From positions 1 to 33,705 of the forward strand of contig JAQTWO010000004.1 of NCBI GenBank assembly GCA_028689245.1: DNA of 33,705 bases, in the 5' to 3' direction. Below, piece after piece: positions 9,137-19,487 of this stretch. Every line of letters begins with the position of its first letter. The first letter of the stretch is position 1. This DNA comes from Candidatus Altimarinota bacterium (lineage in GTDB: Bacteria > Patescibacteriota > Gracilibacteria > BD1-5 > UBA2023). Under the pieces are notes generated by a model. The model worked only from the letters and a program-made list of their open reading frames with translations, did no database searches and had not been told where the DNA came from. A program made the translations under genes and the position numbers.

Positions 9137-10636
9137 ATGATAAAAAATCTCCGGATCCACGATCAAACACTCTTTTTCCTTGGTTCCCTCGGTGTGTTGT
9201 CGGGGATTTTTTTGTCGAATATTTTTCGTGAAAATATTGTATGGATTGTATATTTTGTCTGAATTTTGTCTATTCAGATTCTTTTCTTTTATCGTTTATC
9301 TTTGCGATATATAGTCATAACTATCCTCTCTTTTTGTTTCGGAGGATATATGAGTCTTCAGACTCTTCACGACATCGATAGTACCATGTCACTTTTCGAA
9401 AAAGAAACCGTATTTTTTACCAAAGATATCCTCGTAACAGGAACGCTCACGGAAAAGATAGGAGAGACAAATAAGACCGCACGATATATACTCCGAGATA
9501 TAACTCTTGGAACCCAAAAAATCCCTAAAAAAGCCGGGATTATCGTATCATTTCCAGATAGTCGAGGGAAAGAAATCGACGATAGTATATCATTTACCGG
9601 AAAACTCTCACTTCCTATAAACAACGAAGCCTTTGATTACCAAAAATACCTTCTGTTGGATGATATATTTGCAACTGTTTCGGTATCGTTTCCAGAAAAA
9701 AAAGGCATGGCACACTCCTCTTGGATAAGTATATATGTACGAGAAATAAGACTACGACTCCTTTCAATCATAGAAAGCATTTACCCGGGAGAGAGTGCGA
9801 AACTTCTGGAAGGCATGCTCATTGGTGAGCGAGCGAATTTATTGCCCGAAACCAAAAAGTCGTTCAATAACTCCGGTATGACCCATATCATCGCGGTGAG
9901 TGGGTTCAATATCACGATTATTCTCATATTTCTTTCGTTTTTATTTCGGTCATTTCCTCTTATTGTACGACTTATTCTAGCAATCCTGTGTATAGGATTC
10001 TTCACACTCTTGGTCTGACCACAGATATCGGTTCTGCGGGCGAGTGTTTTTGGTATCATTTCATATGCCATTCTTCTTTCTGGGAAAAAGATGCGAGCTT
10101 TCTCTTTGCTCATCGGTGTAGGAATCGTTTTTGTGTTGTTGAATCCGCTGATTCTGAACTATGATATAAGTTTTCATCTCTCATTCTTGGCGGTATTTTG
10201 ACTCCTGTTTTTTGGGGACTTTTTCACTCGAATGTTTTCTTTTCTTCCGAAGTGGTTTGGAATCTGGGAAGCCCTCTCGATGTGTTTTGCTGCCATGGCC
10301 TTCACTCTTCCGATCATCATGGTGAATTTCTGACAGGTTTCCCTTATTTCGCCAATCGCCAATCTCGCCATAGTACCAATCATTCCGCTTATCATGCTTG
10401 TTGGATTCCTCAGCATACTTATCACCATTTTTTCCGTAAAAATCGGCATCCTGATAGGTTTTCCTACATGGCTCGGACTTTCGTATATATTGCATACCAT
10501 TCAATGGTTTGGCAGTCTTCCATATGCCGTATTGCCTGTCAATCTTGTCGAATACAGGTGGATGTTTGAGTGCGTATACTTTATGATACTTATCTTTTGT
10601 ATCTTGTATTTTTCTCAAAAAGAAGAAGTGCAATAA
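9137..10636 (+). CDS. comEC: ComEC/Rec2-type DNA-uptake channel
   Basis: A 499-residue inner-membrane protein read through at least four UGA-glycine codons (near 9260, and at 10016, 10199 and 10328). An N-terminal pair of membrane helices is followed by an extracellular OB-like domain (about residues 70-190), then the competence domain with the hallmark HIIAVSGFNITII and the PGESAKLLEGMLIGER segment, and about eight further membrane segments. It forms the channel through which single-stranded DNA enters the cell. The C-terminal metallo-beta-lactamase domain of longer ComEC proteins is absent. DNA uptake is thought to supply nucleotides or genes in such reduced bacteria. The ATG at 9137 is taken because it precedes the first membrane helix. 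Confidence 0.93.
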
Positions 10637-10648
10637 ATTTTCCGGATA

Positions 10649-11326
10649 CTATATCTTTTCAAGATTCAGTGTTTTGATTCTCTTTTCTACTTCTTTCAAA
10701 ATAAACTCCGTATAGAGCGAAGCTCGGACTTCATTTATGTGGATATTCAGGGAAGCGAGAAAAAATATAAGAATCTCAGCAAGAAGCTTTGTGAGGTGCT
10801 TTTTTTCTTTTGAAGATAAAATCTCCAAAAACCTTGCAGTCATAATCACAGAAGGATCATGAGAGATGATGGTGAATATGTCCTCTATCCATTCATTGAT
10901 CCTCCTTCGTACAAGGGGTTCTAATGTTTCATCATCAAATTCCACAGGAGTAGAATAAGCGGAAAAATACAGATTTCTATAATTCTTCTCATCGCCCTCT
11001 CCGGTATAGTCATTGCGGATAATATTGGATGCCGGTTGATAAATCAAGGAAAATGCTCCTATGATGATATGCGATGGTATTCCTATCTCAAAAAGAGGGA
11101 AAATATGTGGAATAACTCTGTCATATCGTCGGGAGGTAATAATATCTCGCAAACATGAGTGGAGTTTATCGTCATCCCGCTGAGCTTTTTTTTCATCTTT
11201 TTTTGTTCGTCCTATTCCGGCAAGCGATTTCGCCGCTTTGGCTCGTGCTGCTTCGGACTGCTGTTCGGAACCACCCTCTGCTCCGTCTTCATCACCGTCG
11301 AGATTACCCAGACCATCAAGTCACAT
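10649..11326 (-). CDS. Acidic-headed protein of unknown function
   Basis: A 225-residue protein, convergent with comEC and only 12 bp from its end. The proposed ATG is at 11324-11326 and its second codon is a UGA-glycine. Residues 1-30 are Gly/Asp/Glu/Ser-rich (GLDGLGNLDGDEDGAEGG) and disordered-looking. Residues 30-58 are Ala/Lys-rich. The rest is globular and helical, with one hydrophobic stretch near LLAEILIFFLASLNI. A TTG inside the frame at 11150-11152 is an alternative start. No family recognised. The smooth run of codons and the absence of TAA or TAG support a real gene. Confidence 0.65.
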
Positions 11327-11330
11327 AGTG

Positions 11331-11361
11331 TAGTTGTTAGTAAATAGTTGTTAGTTTTTAG
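11331..11361. repeat. Second copy of the TAGTTG-type repeat
   Basis: TAGTTGTTAG followed by AAATAGTTGTTAG, matching the stretch after rny at 8231-8254. It lies just upstream of the acidic-headed gene. Confidence 0.45.
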
Positions 11362-11373
11362 AAGAAATACTTT

Positions 11374-11567
11374 GTCATTCCAGAATTTTTCGAGCACATA
11401 ATTTCTGAAGTTACGATGCTTTTTTTGAAAAATATATGGCACAGGATTGCCCCTGATAGTACTACCTTCGGGAGCCTTCGGGGAAAATCTACCACTTATA
11501 AAGAACACAAGGAGATATTCTCTAAAATTTAGGATATAAGAGAGATTCCCTCTTTCGAGAGAATGAC
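11374..11567. repeat. Intergenic repeat with GTCATTC / GAATGAC ends
   Basis: About 194 bp bounded by GTCATTCC at 11374 and GAATGAC at 11561-11567. Its left part (GTCATTCCAGAATTTTT, then GAGCACA) resembles the repeat at 14712, and shorter inverted repeats lie inside (for example around 11540-11565). No gene is evident in it. It looks like a non-autonomous or REP-like intergenic element. Confidence 0.5.
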
Positions 11568-11572
11568 ATTTC

Positions 11573-12823
11573 TTACTTTGTATACAATGGAAATTTCACG
11601 CAAAGATTCTTCACTTCCTGTTTGATTTTCTCAAGCTCGTTCTGATCCTCTCGGGATTTGAGTGTTCGGACAATGATATTTCCGAGTATCTCCATCTCGT
11701 TCTCCCCCATTCCACGGGTAGTGATAGCAGGTGTTCCGATACGGATTCCTGATGGATCCAACGGTTTTCGCGGGTCGAAAGGGATCATATTTTTATTGGT
11801 GCTGATTCCGACTTCCTCGAGAGCCTTTTCCGCTTCCTTTCCGGTAATCCCGAAACTTCCGAAGACATCGAGGAGCATGAGGTGATTATCGGTTCCACCA
11901 GATACCACTCGAAGCTCTTGGGAAGCAAGGTTAGCAGCGAGCGTTTGGGCATTCTTGACTACTTGTTTTGCATATATCGCGAAAGATGGGTCGAGTGCTT
12001 CTCGGAAGGCAATGGCTTTTGCAGCTATGAGGTTCTCATGAGGTCCTCACTGGACTCCCGGGAACACGGCACGAGCGAGAGCCGGACCGAGATTCTCCCG
12101 GGACATGATGATCGCCCCTCGTGGTCAGCGAAGCGTCTTGTGCGTTGTGGTCGTAACAACATCGCAGTACGGAACTGGATTTTCGAGAACCTTCCCCGCG
12201 ACGAGACCCGCGATATGGGAGATGTCTGCCATGAGGTACGCACCGACTTTGTCAGCGATGTCTCGAAACCGTTTCCAGTCAAGATCCCTTGAATACGCGG
12301 AAAAACCGGCGATGATCATTCGTGGTCTCGACTCTATGGCGATTCTTTCGACCTCATCCATGTCGATCATTTCCGTCGTCTTGTCTACCCCGTAGGAGAC
12401 GATTTTATACAAAAGCCCAGAAAAATTGAGCGGATGTCCGTGCGATAGATGTCCACCCTGGTCGAGACTCATTCCGAGAACGGTATCGCCTGGTTGTAAA
12501 AGCCCGAGATATATCGCGAGATTCGCCGGAGAACCAGAAAGGGGTTGAACATTCACATACTCCGCACCGAATATCTCTTTCGCCCGAGCGATGGCGAAGT
12601 TCTCGACCACGTCGATATTGACTTGCCCCGCATAGTAGCGTTTTCCCGGATATCCTTCGGAATATTTGTTCATAAGAACGCTTCCAGTTGCTTCCATAAC
12701 CGCTTCTGATGCGTAATTCTCTGAAGCTATGAGTTCGAGTTCGTACTCTTGGCGATTCTGCTCAGCGAGGATAGTGGCAAATATGTCGGGATCCTGTTTC
12801 TGAAGAGTCGTGAGGGGAGTCAT
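11573..12823 (-). CDS. glyA: Serine hydroxymethyltransferase
   Basis: A 416-residue PLP enzyme converting serine and tetrahydrofolate to glycine and 5,10-methylene-tetrahydrofolate. Signatures: N-terminal [20 protein letters not shown], and the PLP lysine Lys229 in THKTLRGPRG. The glycine after TLR (residue 233, codon 12125-12127) is UGA, and so is one glycine of PGVQGGPHE (residue 259, codon 12047-12049). Both positions are glycine across the family, which is direct evidence for the alternative code. The start [15 protein letters not shown] and the length are typical. folD lies nearby on the same strand and uses its product. It sits downstream of the TrmB-like regulator with a 73-bp gap. Confidence 0.98.
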
Positions 12824-12896
12824 GATTTGGGAAGATAGGAAATATTGTAGTGAATTATAGGAGAAATGGATGGTTTTCCAAACATTTTTATTACTT

Positions 12897-13631
12897 TTAT
12901 AAATGACTCGCCTTACAAATGTGAAATATCGTCTTTAATGTCTCTGCAAACTCCTTATTTTTTATACGTACGCCCGTGAATCGTCACTCTAGATTAAGTA
13001 CGAGAACCACATCATTATATATTGCTATACTAGAGCCTATTTTCCCGAACGATTTATCAAATAGCTTGAGACTTCTGAGCTGGGCGTTGTCATGCTTTTG
13101 GAGTTCTGTTTCCACTTCCCCATATGTCCCTATCGAATCACAGAATATTTTACTCCCTGTTCGTTCGGCGATAAACTGCTCCATGAAGTCTTGTCAGAAT
13201 GCATCGGAGAGGTCTTTATGGGCTCAAAATTCATAAAAAACATCTTTGGTATTGAGGAGCTCAAGATATGCCTTTTTGCAATTTTCTTTCCCATCGAAAA
13301 AAGTAATTTTCGGTTTTGATTGCACATTCTTGTTCATCTCTTTCAGATCAGGTACTATCTTTTTCAGAAAATACTGTCGTTTCTCGATATCTTTCTCAAT
13401 AGATATCTCAAGAAGGGTAATATCGGCTTCGTAGTAATGGGTATTATTACGAGCGGATTTTTGCAAGAATCATCGTTTCCAGAGATTATCGGACAAAAAG
13501 TTTACCGTGGATTTAGGAAATCCAAGGTGGAGGGCGATTTCCGAGGCTCCGGATATCCCGTAGGTTATGAGATAAAGATACACCTTAATCTCTTTTGGAT
13601 TCAGTCCAAGTTGTTGCAGTTCTTCTTCCAT
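12897..13631 (-). CDS. TrmB-family transcriptional regulator
   Basis: A 244-residue protein assembled across UGA-glycine codons (13470-13472, 13224-13226 and 12984-12986 among them). Residues about 5-60 form a winged helix-turn-helix of TrmB type ([16 protein letters not shown], then [19 protein letters not shown] and a wing). A C-terminal ligand-type domain of about 150 residues has a D/E-rich pattern. TrmB regulators are best known from archaea, where they sense sugars; bacterial members are common in Patescibacteria but their ligands are unknown. The gene is divergent from alaX, with a palindrome between them, so it may regulate itself and alaX. glyA follows 73 bp downstream on the same strand and might be co-transcribed. 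Confidence 0.82.
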
Positions 13632-13666
13632 CGACAGTAATTATTGATAGTTTATAATAATACGGT

Positions 13667-13697
13667 TTGACTTTATACAGAATGAATATAAAGTCAA
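13667..13697. promoter_or_regulatory. Palindromic operator candidate between trmB-like gene and alaX
   Basis: TTGACTTTATA (13667-13677) and TATAAAGTCAA (13687-13697) are perfect 11-bp inverted repeats with a 9-nt spacer. A second small palindrome, GACTC-CAT-GAGTC, follows at 13701-13713. Both lie in the 109-bp divergent region. Each arm offers a TTGACT -35-like hexamer, one per strand, so a bound dimer would block both promoters. The likely binder is the adjacent TrmB-like protein (inferred). Confidence 0.6.
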
Positions 13698-13740
13698 GTC
13701 GACTCCATGAGTCACAATATTATTTGATAACATTATTCAT

Positions 13741-14436
13741 ATGACAGAACTACAATATCTGAGAGATACCTACCTCTTTCGTTCAGGGGCAAAAATAGTT
13801 GAAATCGCCCAAAATGAGCATGGGACGTACATTGTCCTCGATCGGACTATCTTCTATCCACAGTGAGGATGACAGCCGAGTGATATCGGGACGATATCGA
13901 ATCAATCTGGTGTATTTCAAGTGGGAAGCGTTCGTATTGATGAACGGGGCATGGTATATCACTATGGCGAGTTCATGTTATGAAGTCTGAAAAAAAAGGA
14001 AACAGTGGATATATTGATAGATGAAGTTGTTCGTATTACAAATGCTCGAAATCACTCAGCAGGACACCTAATCGACGTTGCTATGAAACAGATTGGACTT
14101 AACCATCTCGTAGCTACAAAAGGATACCACTTCCCTGAATGAAAGTATGTAGAGTATTCCTGAGTCCTTAAAGAGGCTCCTGATGTCGTTATCGCTCGGC
14201 TTGAGCAAACTCTCTCGGATCTTCGAGAGAGAAATATTCCTGTCCGAGTAACATGCGATCCTGTTTGAATAAAGGCCCCCGGAGGTAAGTCTCCACGATA
14301 TGTAGCATTTGAGTGACACGAATGATGTGGGTGTGGTGGAACACACGTGCGAAGTTCTGCAGAGATTGGTACGATATTGATACGAAAGATTAAGAGCAGG
14401 GATGGCGCCATACGGGTGAGCTATTCGGTCGAGTAG
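13741..14436 (+). CDS. alaX: Alanyl-tRNA editing protein AlaX
   Basis: A 231-residue freestanding editing domain related to the second half of AlaRS. It removes serine or glycine wrongly attached to tRNA-Ala. Signatures: FYPQGGGQPSDIG near residue 40, zinc ligands in ARNHSAGHLI (HxxxH) and in CGCGGTHV (CxxxH). Two of the three glycines in PQGGGQP (codons 13864-13866 and 13870-13872) are UGA, with further UGA codons at conserved positions such as EGHEGCGCGG. Length fits the AlaX-M class. It starts at ATG 13741 and is convergent, two bases apart, with the small protein ending at 14439. In a cell where UGA-Gly tRNA is abundant, control of glycine mischarging may matter, but that link is speculative. 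Confidence 0.93.
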
Positions 14437-14438
14437 TA

Positions 14439-14678
14439 CTATTTTTTGATCTCGATACTCCCCGTTCCTAAAAGTTCTTTTCCATCGATTACGACCCGTA
14501 TTTCGGAATGTGATTTTTCGACATCGAGAGCATTCCCGTGGAGACGGAGCGAAACCTGAAGAGATTGCTTCATTTTCTCGATTTCTTGGTTCGAAAGGCT
14601 TCTTCCGAAATAGTACCCGACAAAGAAACTGCAAGAAATACAGAAGAGGGTAATAAGAAGGAGAGTGAGCTTGTTCAT
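14439..14678 (-). CDS. Small membrane-anchored protein, unknown function
   Basis: A 79-residue protein with an N-terminal hydrophobic segment (residues 3-25, LTLLLITLFCISCSFFVGYYFG) that could be a membrane anchor or uncleaved signal, followed by a charged soluble tail of about 50 residues (LHGNALDVEKSHSEIRVVIDGKELLGTGSIEIKK) that looks like one beta-rich unit. No UGA codon. The ATG is at 14676-14678 and the stop, TAG, is two bases from the alaX stop. No family recognised. A lipoprotein cannot be excluded, but the cysteines do not form a good lipobox. Confidence 0.65.
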   Translation of the reverse strand: MNKLTLLLITLFCISCSFFVGYYFGRSLSNQEIEKMKQSLQVSLRLHGNALDVEKSHSEIRVVIDGKELLGTGSIEIKK

Positions 14679-14711
14679 GGAAAAAAGAGAGTTTTTAGAT
14701 TAAAATAATTT

Positions 14712-14785
14712 GTCATTCCAAAATCTTTTGACCACAGGAGTTTGTTATGTTAAGTCATTTTGTAGCTCAAAAATTCCGGGATGAC
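14712..14785. repeat. GTCATTCC-bounded intergenic repeat, short copy
   Basis: Begins GTCATTCC (14712-14719) and ends GGGATGAC (14778-14785), an inverted-terminus element of 74 bp. Its left half aligns by eye with the repeat starting at 11374 (GTCATTCCAxAATxTTT, then CACA). It lies between folD's end and the small membrane protein's start, both on the minus strand. Confidence 0.55.
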
Positions 14786-14794
14786 AGTCTTTTT

Positions 14795-15619
14795 TTACAT
14801 CTGATTCTTCGCTGCAATAAAAGTATTTTCCATAAGCATCGCTACTGTCATGGGCCCAACTCCGCCGGGAACGGGAGTTATGAGACACGTAGACTCGAGT
14901 GCTTCAAAATCAACATCTCCTCGAATTTTGCCATTCACAAGGGTGCAGCCAACATCGATAATAGTCGCATTCGGGCGAACCATGTTTTTTTTCACAAGCC
15001 CAGGACTTCCAGCAGCGACGATGATAATATCGGCATTTCTGGTAAATTCTGCAATATTTTTCGTGTCCTTACTACAGACAGTAACCGTTCATCCAGCATT
15101 CATAAGGAGGAGAGAGAGGGGCTTCCCGACGATATTGCTTTTCCCGATCATGACAATATTTTCCCCTTGTATTTTGACGTCCGATTCCTTCAAAAGCCTC
15201 ATGACTCCTTTCGGAGTACAGGAAACAAGGTCGGCAGTACCGAGAAAGAGTTTCCCAATATTCTGACTCGTGAAGCCGTCGACATCTTTCCTTGGATCTA
15301 TTGCTTCGATAATATTATTTGTATTGATGTGGGGAGGGAGGGGAAGTTGTATGATAAATCCATGAATATTTGAATCGTTATTGAGTCATTCGACAATGGT
15401 TAGAAGTTCGTCTTCTGTCGTGTCTGCCGAAAATTGACGAAGTTCAAAATCTATCCCTGCTATTTCTGCTGAGCGACCCTTTTGTCGTATATAAGAAAGA
15501 CTCGCGGGATTATCCCCCAAAAGAACGTCGACAATCCTTGGTTTTGTGGTGAGTGTTTTCGTCTTCTCAAGAACTTCCATGAGAATGGAATGTGCGATTG
15601 ATTTTCCATCAATAATCAT
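14795..15619 (-). CDS. folD: Methylenetetrahydrofolate dehydrogenase / cyclohydrolase
   Basis: A 274-residue bifunctional enzyme converting 5,10-methylene-THF to 10-formyl-THF, the next step after GlyA. Signatures: DGKSIAHSI at the start, the YxxxK catalytic pair in SYIRQKGRSAEIAGI, the QLPLPPHIN segment, KDVDGF, GKSNIVGKPL in the nucleotide-binding part, and PVPGGVGPMT near the end. At least two glycines are UGA (15386-15388, and one in NAGGTVTV near 15090). The ATG at 15617-15619 gives the normal family start; the frame stays open to an ATG at 15707-15709, but a 30-residue extension would be unusual. Divergent from thioredoxin. Confidence 0.96.
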
Positions 15620-15792
15620 AGTTTCTTTTGTTATCGGGTAAAACGCCTGTATAGTATGGATTTTTTCGCAAATACCAAGTTTTGTTGTTGATTTTTTCCG
15701 ATTTTCCATACAATTGGTTCCCGAGAAGAATGAAAATCCTATCCTCTCGATGGATGAGTATCCACTATTATTTTTTTTAAAATTTACCGATT

Positions 15793-16113
15793 ATGGCAGC
15801 AAATGTATTTATCACAAGTGACACAAATTTTGAACGAGATATTTCGACTTGAGTGGTTCTCGTAGATTTTTGGGCAGAATGGTGCGGTCCTTGTCAAGTT
15901 ATGATCCCACGTCTCGGAGAACTCGCAACAGCGATGGGAGAATCCGCAAAAATCATGAAAATGAATGTGGATGAGAATCCCGGGACTCCTCAGAAATTCC
16001 GTATTATGAGTATTCCTACTATGATTATTTTCAAGGATGGAAAGCCGGTAGAACAGCTCGTTGGAGTCAAGGGGGTCGAAGATCTTCAAACAACCCTCAA
16101 GAAGTATATCTAG
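15793..16113 (+). CDS. trxA: Thioredoxin
   Basis: A 106-residue cytoplasmic thiol-disulfide reductant of standard length. The active site is WCGPC (about residues 30-34) within DFWAEWCGPC, and the cis-proline motif is MSIPTM. A UGA-glycine lies near residue 24 (ISTGVVLVDF). No signal peptide, so it acts in the cytoplasm. It is divergent from folD. A thioredoxin reductase is not in the window. Confidence 0.97.
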
Positions 16114-16327
16114 GAATTGCTGAAAAATATTCCCGGAGGCAATGCTCTGGAGTACGAGTTTTGCATTCAATTCTTCGAACTCCCTCACCTCCAGCTATTG
16201 ATCTCATGACAAATTCCATATATCACGGACTTTGTAAAAGTTTTATCGAGTTCGTGTGATTATTTTTGAGGAGATTCATCCGTTAATGTTGAATATTATT
16301 CCCCTGTTCTTTTAGAAAATCTTCTTC
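16114..16327. other. 214-bp gap between trxA and mfd
   Basis: No gene is convincingly supported here. One plus frame stays open with UGA as glycine from the trxA stop (TTG 16117) into mfd, and a minus frame is also open, but neither has a proper stop-bounded gene or a recognisable motif. A GGAGG followed closely by ATG at 16142 opens a frame of only about 31 codons. Confidence 0.3.
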
Positions 16328-19300
16328 GTGTTATTCGAACTCACTGATCATGCAATATACACCGCCTCGGGAAATTCCTTTTCCCGAGCTTTTTTGCTCG
16401 GAGAGAACTTCAAAGATCGGAAAAACCTTCTCGTGTTCGATACGAGAAAGGAAGCGGAAGCTTTTTCGAAAATCCTTTCGTTTATAGCCTGAGAAAATAT
16501 TTCTCCTTTGTTCGATTTCCCCTGCATTATCGATTTCTTTGGTCGCGAAAACGGATGGTTTGTGACCACGAAAGAACTCTTTGAGGCATCGGTTAATTGG
16601 AAATACCATACCGAAAAAAACACGCTCGTTTTCGAAAGAAATGGCGAAGTATCCCCGGAAAAATGCATTACGGCGCTTATAGATTCCGGGTATGTGCATT
16701 CAACATTTCTCTCGAAACCAGGAAGTTATAAGAAAGATGGTGATACTATCTCGATCCGGCTTCCATTTGAGGAAAAAGTTGTAGCCTTGAGTTTCTTCGA
16801 TACCGTCATAGATGAGATTCTCGTCTTTGATACCCATGGGCAGTTCCTTATGAAAAAAGACCATATTGTGCTCACGTCCATACTGGATAAAAGAACCGTC
16901 GAAGAAGTCGAGACACGTGACATTTCGAAGAACACTGAACTTTTTCCGCTCCTCGGAAATTCCGAGATCATTTTTATGAATCTCGATTTCTGGGAACCAC
17001 TCCAGGTGGTGGCGAAAATGTGTCAAGAATCCATCATTTTTGCAGGAAGTAGTACAGAGAAATCCATAGATATCGGCATAAAGGAGATAAAAATATCGTC
17101 TCTTCAAGAATTGGAGATGCTTGTCAAAAATTTTGGCAATACTGTCTATTTTTATACAAAACACACCAAGGCACTTGTAAATTTTCTTGAATACAACAAT
17201 CTGTCATTTTGAAGCGTAAATGAGACATCTATTTCAGGATTGGAGAGTTTTGTTATAGAGGATAGGTATTTTATCGCCGATGATATACTCGGAGACATTT
17301 TCATCCGCAATCGCACCAAAAAGAGTATTGTAAAAAATCTTGACCTCCTCCTCGAAATACGACCAAATGATTACGTTGTGCATCGAGATCATGGTGTGGG
17401 GATATTTCGGGAAATTGTGGAAAAAGATCTTGGCGGAAATAGACGCGAATATATGTTGATTGAGTACCGATTGGATGATAAGCTCTTCGTTCCGTTGGCA
17501 GAGATTCATCGCGTGAGTAAATATATCGGAAATGATGAACCGATCCTTACGCGACTTTCTGGAAACGAATGGAAAAAAACTCTCGATAAAACGAATGAAG
17601 ATGTGGAAAAAATCGCCAGAGAGCTTCTTGAAACGTATGCGAAGCGACGAATCTCCGAAGGGTTTTCATTTACTCGATATCCAGAACAGGAAGAGCTTTT
17701 CAGAAAAAATTTCCCTTATGAACATACACTGGATCAGCAAACGGCTATTGCCGAAATACTCGCGGATATGGAATCACAGAATCCGATGGACCGACTCCTC
17801 TCCGGGGATGTCGGATTCGGAAAGACCGAAGTGGCAATGAACGCTATATATCGAGCATTTCTCAATGGGAAACAGTCTATCCTTATTTCCCCGCTTGTTG
17901 TGCTTGCATACGAACATATGGAGTCGCTCCAAAAACGATATGCTCCTTTTGGTATTCGGCTGGCGGTCCTGACACGATTCAGCACGCAGAAAGATGTAAC
18001 CGCCATTCTTTCCGGTCTTCGCAATGGAACGATAGATTGCGTCGTGGCGACGCACAGAATTCTTTCCGAAGGAATTGTTTTCAAGAATCTCGGACTGCTT
18101 ATCATCGACGAGGAACACAAATTCTGAGTGCTCGACAAAGAGAAGATAAACGCCCTCAAATCCAATATCGACATACTTTCCCTTTCCGCGACGCCGATTC
18201 CACGAAGTCTGAATCTCGCTCTTTCCGGAGTGAAGAAAATCTCCGTCCTCACGACTCCTCCGCCACAGAAAAAGCCCGTACATACGATTGTGTCGAAGTG
18301 GAGCGAGATGGTTATAAAGGAAGCAGTCGAGAAAGAACTTGCTCGAGGAGGTCAGGTGATATTCCTTCATAATAGAGTGGCTTCGATTGAGTCAATACGA
18401 AAGCAACTTACCGGTATTCTTGGTAAACATGTCAGGATTGCCATTGCCCATGGAAAGCTTGATGGTATACAGCTCGAGGATATCATTATCGACTTCAAGA
18501 ACTCTAAATACGACATCCTTTTGTCGACGACCGTTATAGAAAATGGAGTCAATTTCCTGAATGCGAATACGATTTTCATCGACGATGCCGAAAAATTCGG
18601 ACTTGCACAACTTCACCAGCTTCGCGGACGTGTGGGACGCAAAGATCAGGATGCGACCTGCTATCTGCTCTATCATAATGACAAACTCGATTCCGATGGG
18701 AAGAAACGACTCCTGACCATCGTCAACAATTCCGATCTCGGAGCTGGGTTCGAGATCGCTCTACGGGACCTGGAGATTCGCGGTGCGGGCGATGTGCTTG
18801 GCATCAAGCAATCTGGAAAGACCCACGATACAGGACTCTCGCTCTATTTTACCCTGCTTGAAGAAAAGATAGAGGAACTCAGGAATGGAAAAACGGCGGT
18901 CAAAAATGACTGCAAAATAGAACTCGATATCTCGTACTTCATAGACAATGATTTCTTCGACTCGGAGCTCGATAAGATCCGGTTCTTCCGAAATATCGAG
19001 TCGATCGACACGCTCGAGGACCTCGAATATACCCACCAGACATTTGAAGAGGCAAATACAACACTCCCGGAATCCTTCGAGAATCTCTTCCTTCTCCTCC
19101 GTGCTCGGGTGATTTTCCGGAAGTTCGGAGTGACCTCCCTTAAGAAAATCGGTTCTAGCTACGTTTTTGAGCTCGATCCTGCTACGGAGGTACCGATGGT
19201 GCGCAAGTTCCTAGAACTCGATACTACGGGTGATTTTACGCTGATTTCTATACATAAAATAAAAGTTGATGTCAAGAGATTCCGGGGAGACAAGGATTTC

Positions 19301-19360
19301 TTGGAAAGTTTATTGCCCTCGCCCCCGACTCCTCTCCCAAAGGAGCGAGGGGAGAAGTAA
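16328..19360 (+). CDS. mfd: Transcription-repair coupling factor
   Basis: A 1010-residue ATPase that releases RNA polymerase stalled at DNA lesions and recruits UvrA. Order: a UvrB-like N-terminal region (residues 1-330, reduced compared with the 1150-residue E. coli form), the RNA-polymerase interaction domain (about 345-400, RPNDYVVHRDHGVGIF), then the helicase motor with Walker A GDVGFGKTE (about 493), DEEHKFGV (about 594), LSATPIPRSL, LLSTTVIENG and QLRGRVGR, and a C-terminal TRCF domain. The glycine of DEEHKFGV is UGA (18125-18127), invariant in the family. The start is GTG 16328, the first possible codon after an in-frame TAG. The last 13 or so residues (SPPTPLPKERGEK) come from a repeat. 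Confidence 0.97.
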
Positions 19361-19474
19361 TAAAAAATGTCATTCCGGACTCCGATCCAGAATCTTCCAT
19401 TTTTCTGAAGATAAATACAAAAGGAAGATCTGAGCGAAGTCCATCCTTTAGTGGCTGAAACAAGTTCAGAATGA
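19316..19474. repeat. Repeat element fused to the mfd 3' end
   Basis: The segment contains CTCC...GGAG and CCCTCG...CGAGGGG type inverted repeats (19316-19356), then GTCATTCCGGAC at 19369 and a GTTCAGAATGA end near 19464-19474. The first part codes for the last residues of Mfd; the second part is intergenic. Both resemble palindromic intergenic repeats that can extend the reading frame of a neighbouring gene. Confidence 0.55.
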
Positions 19475-19487
19475 TAAACAAGGGCGC

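Noticed and set aside
15620-15709. FolD start at ATG 15707-15709
   Set aside because: It would add 30 residues before the usual family start; the internal ATG matches the normal N-terminus.
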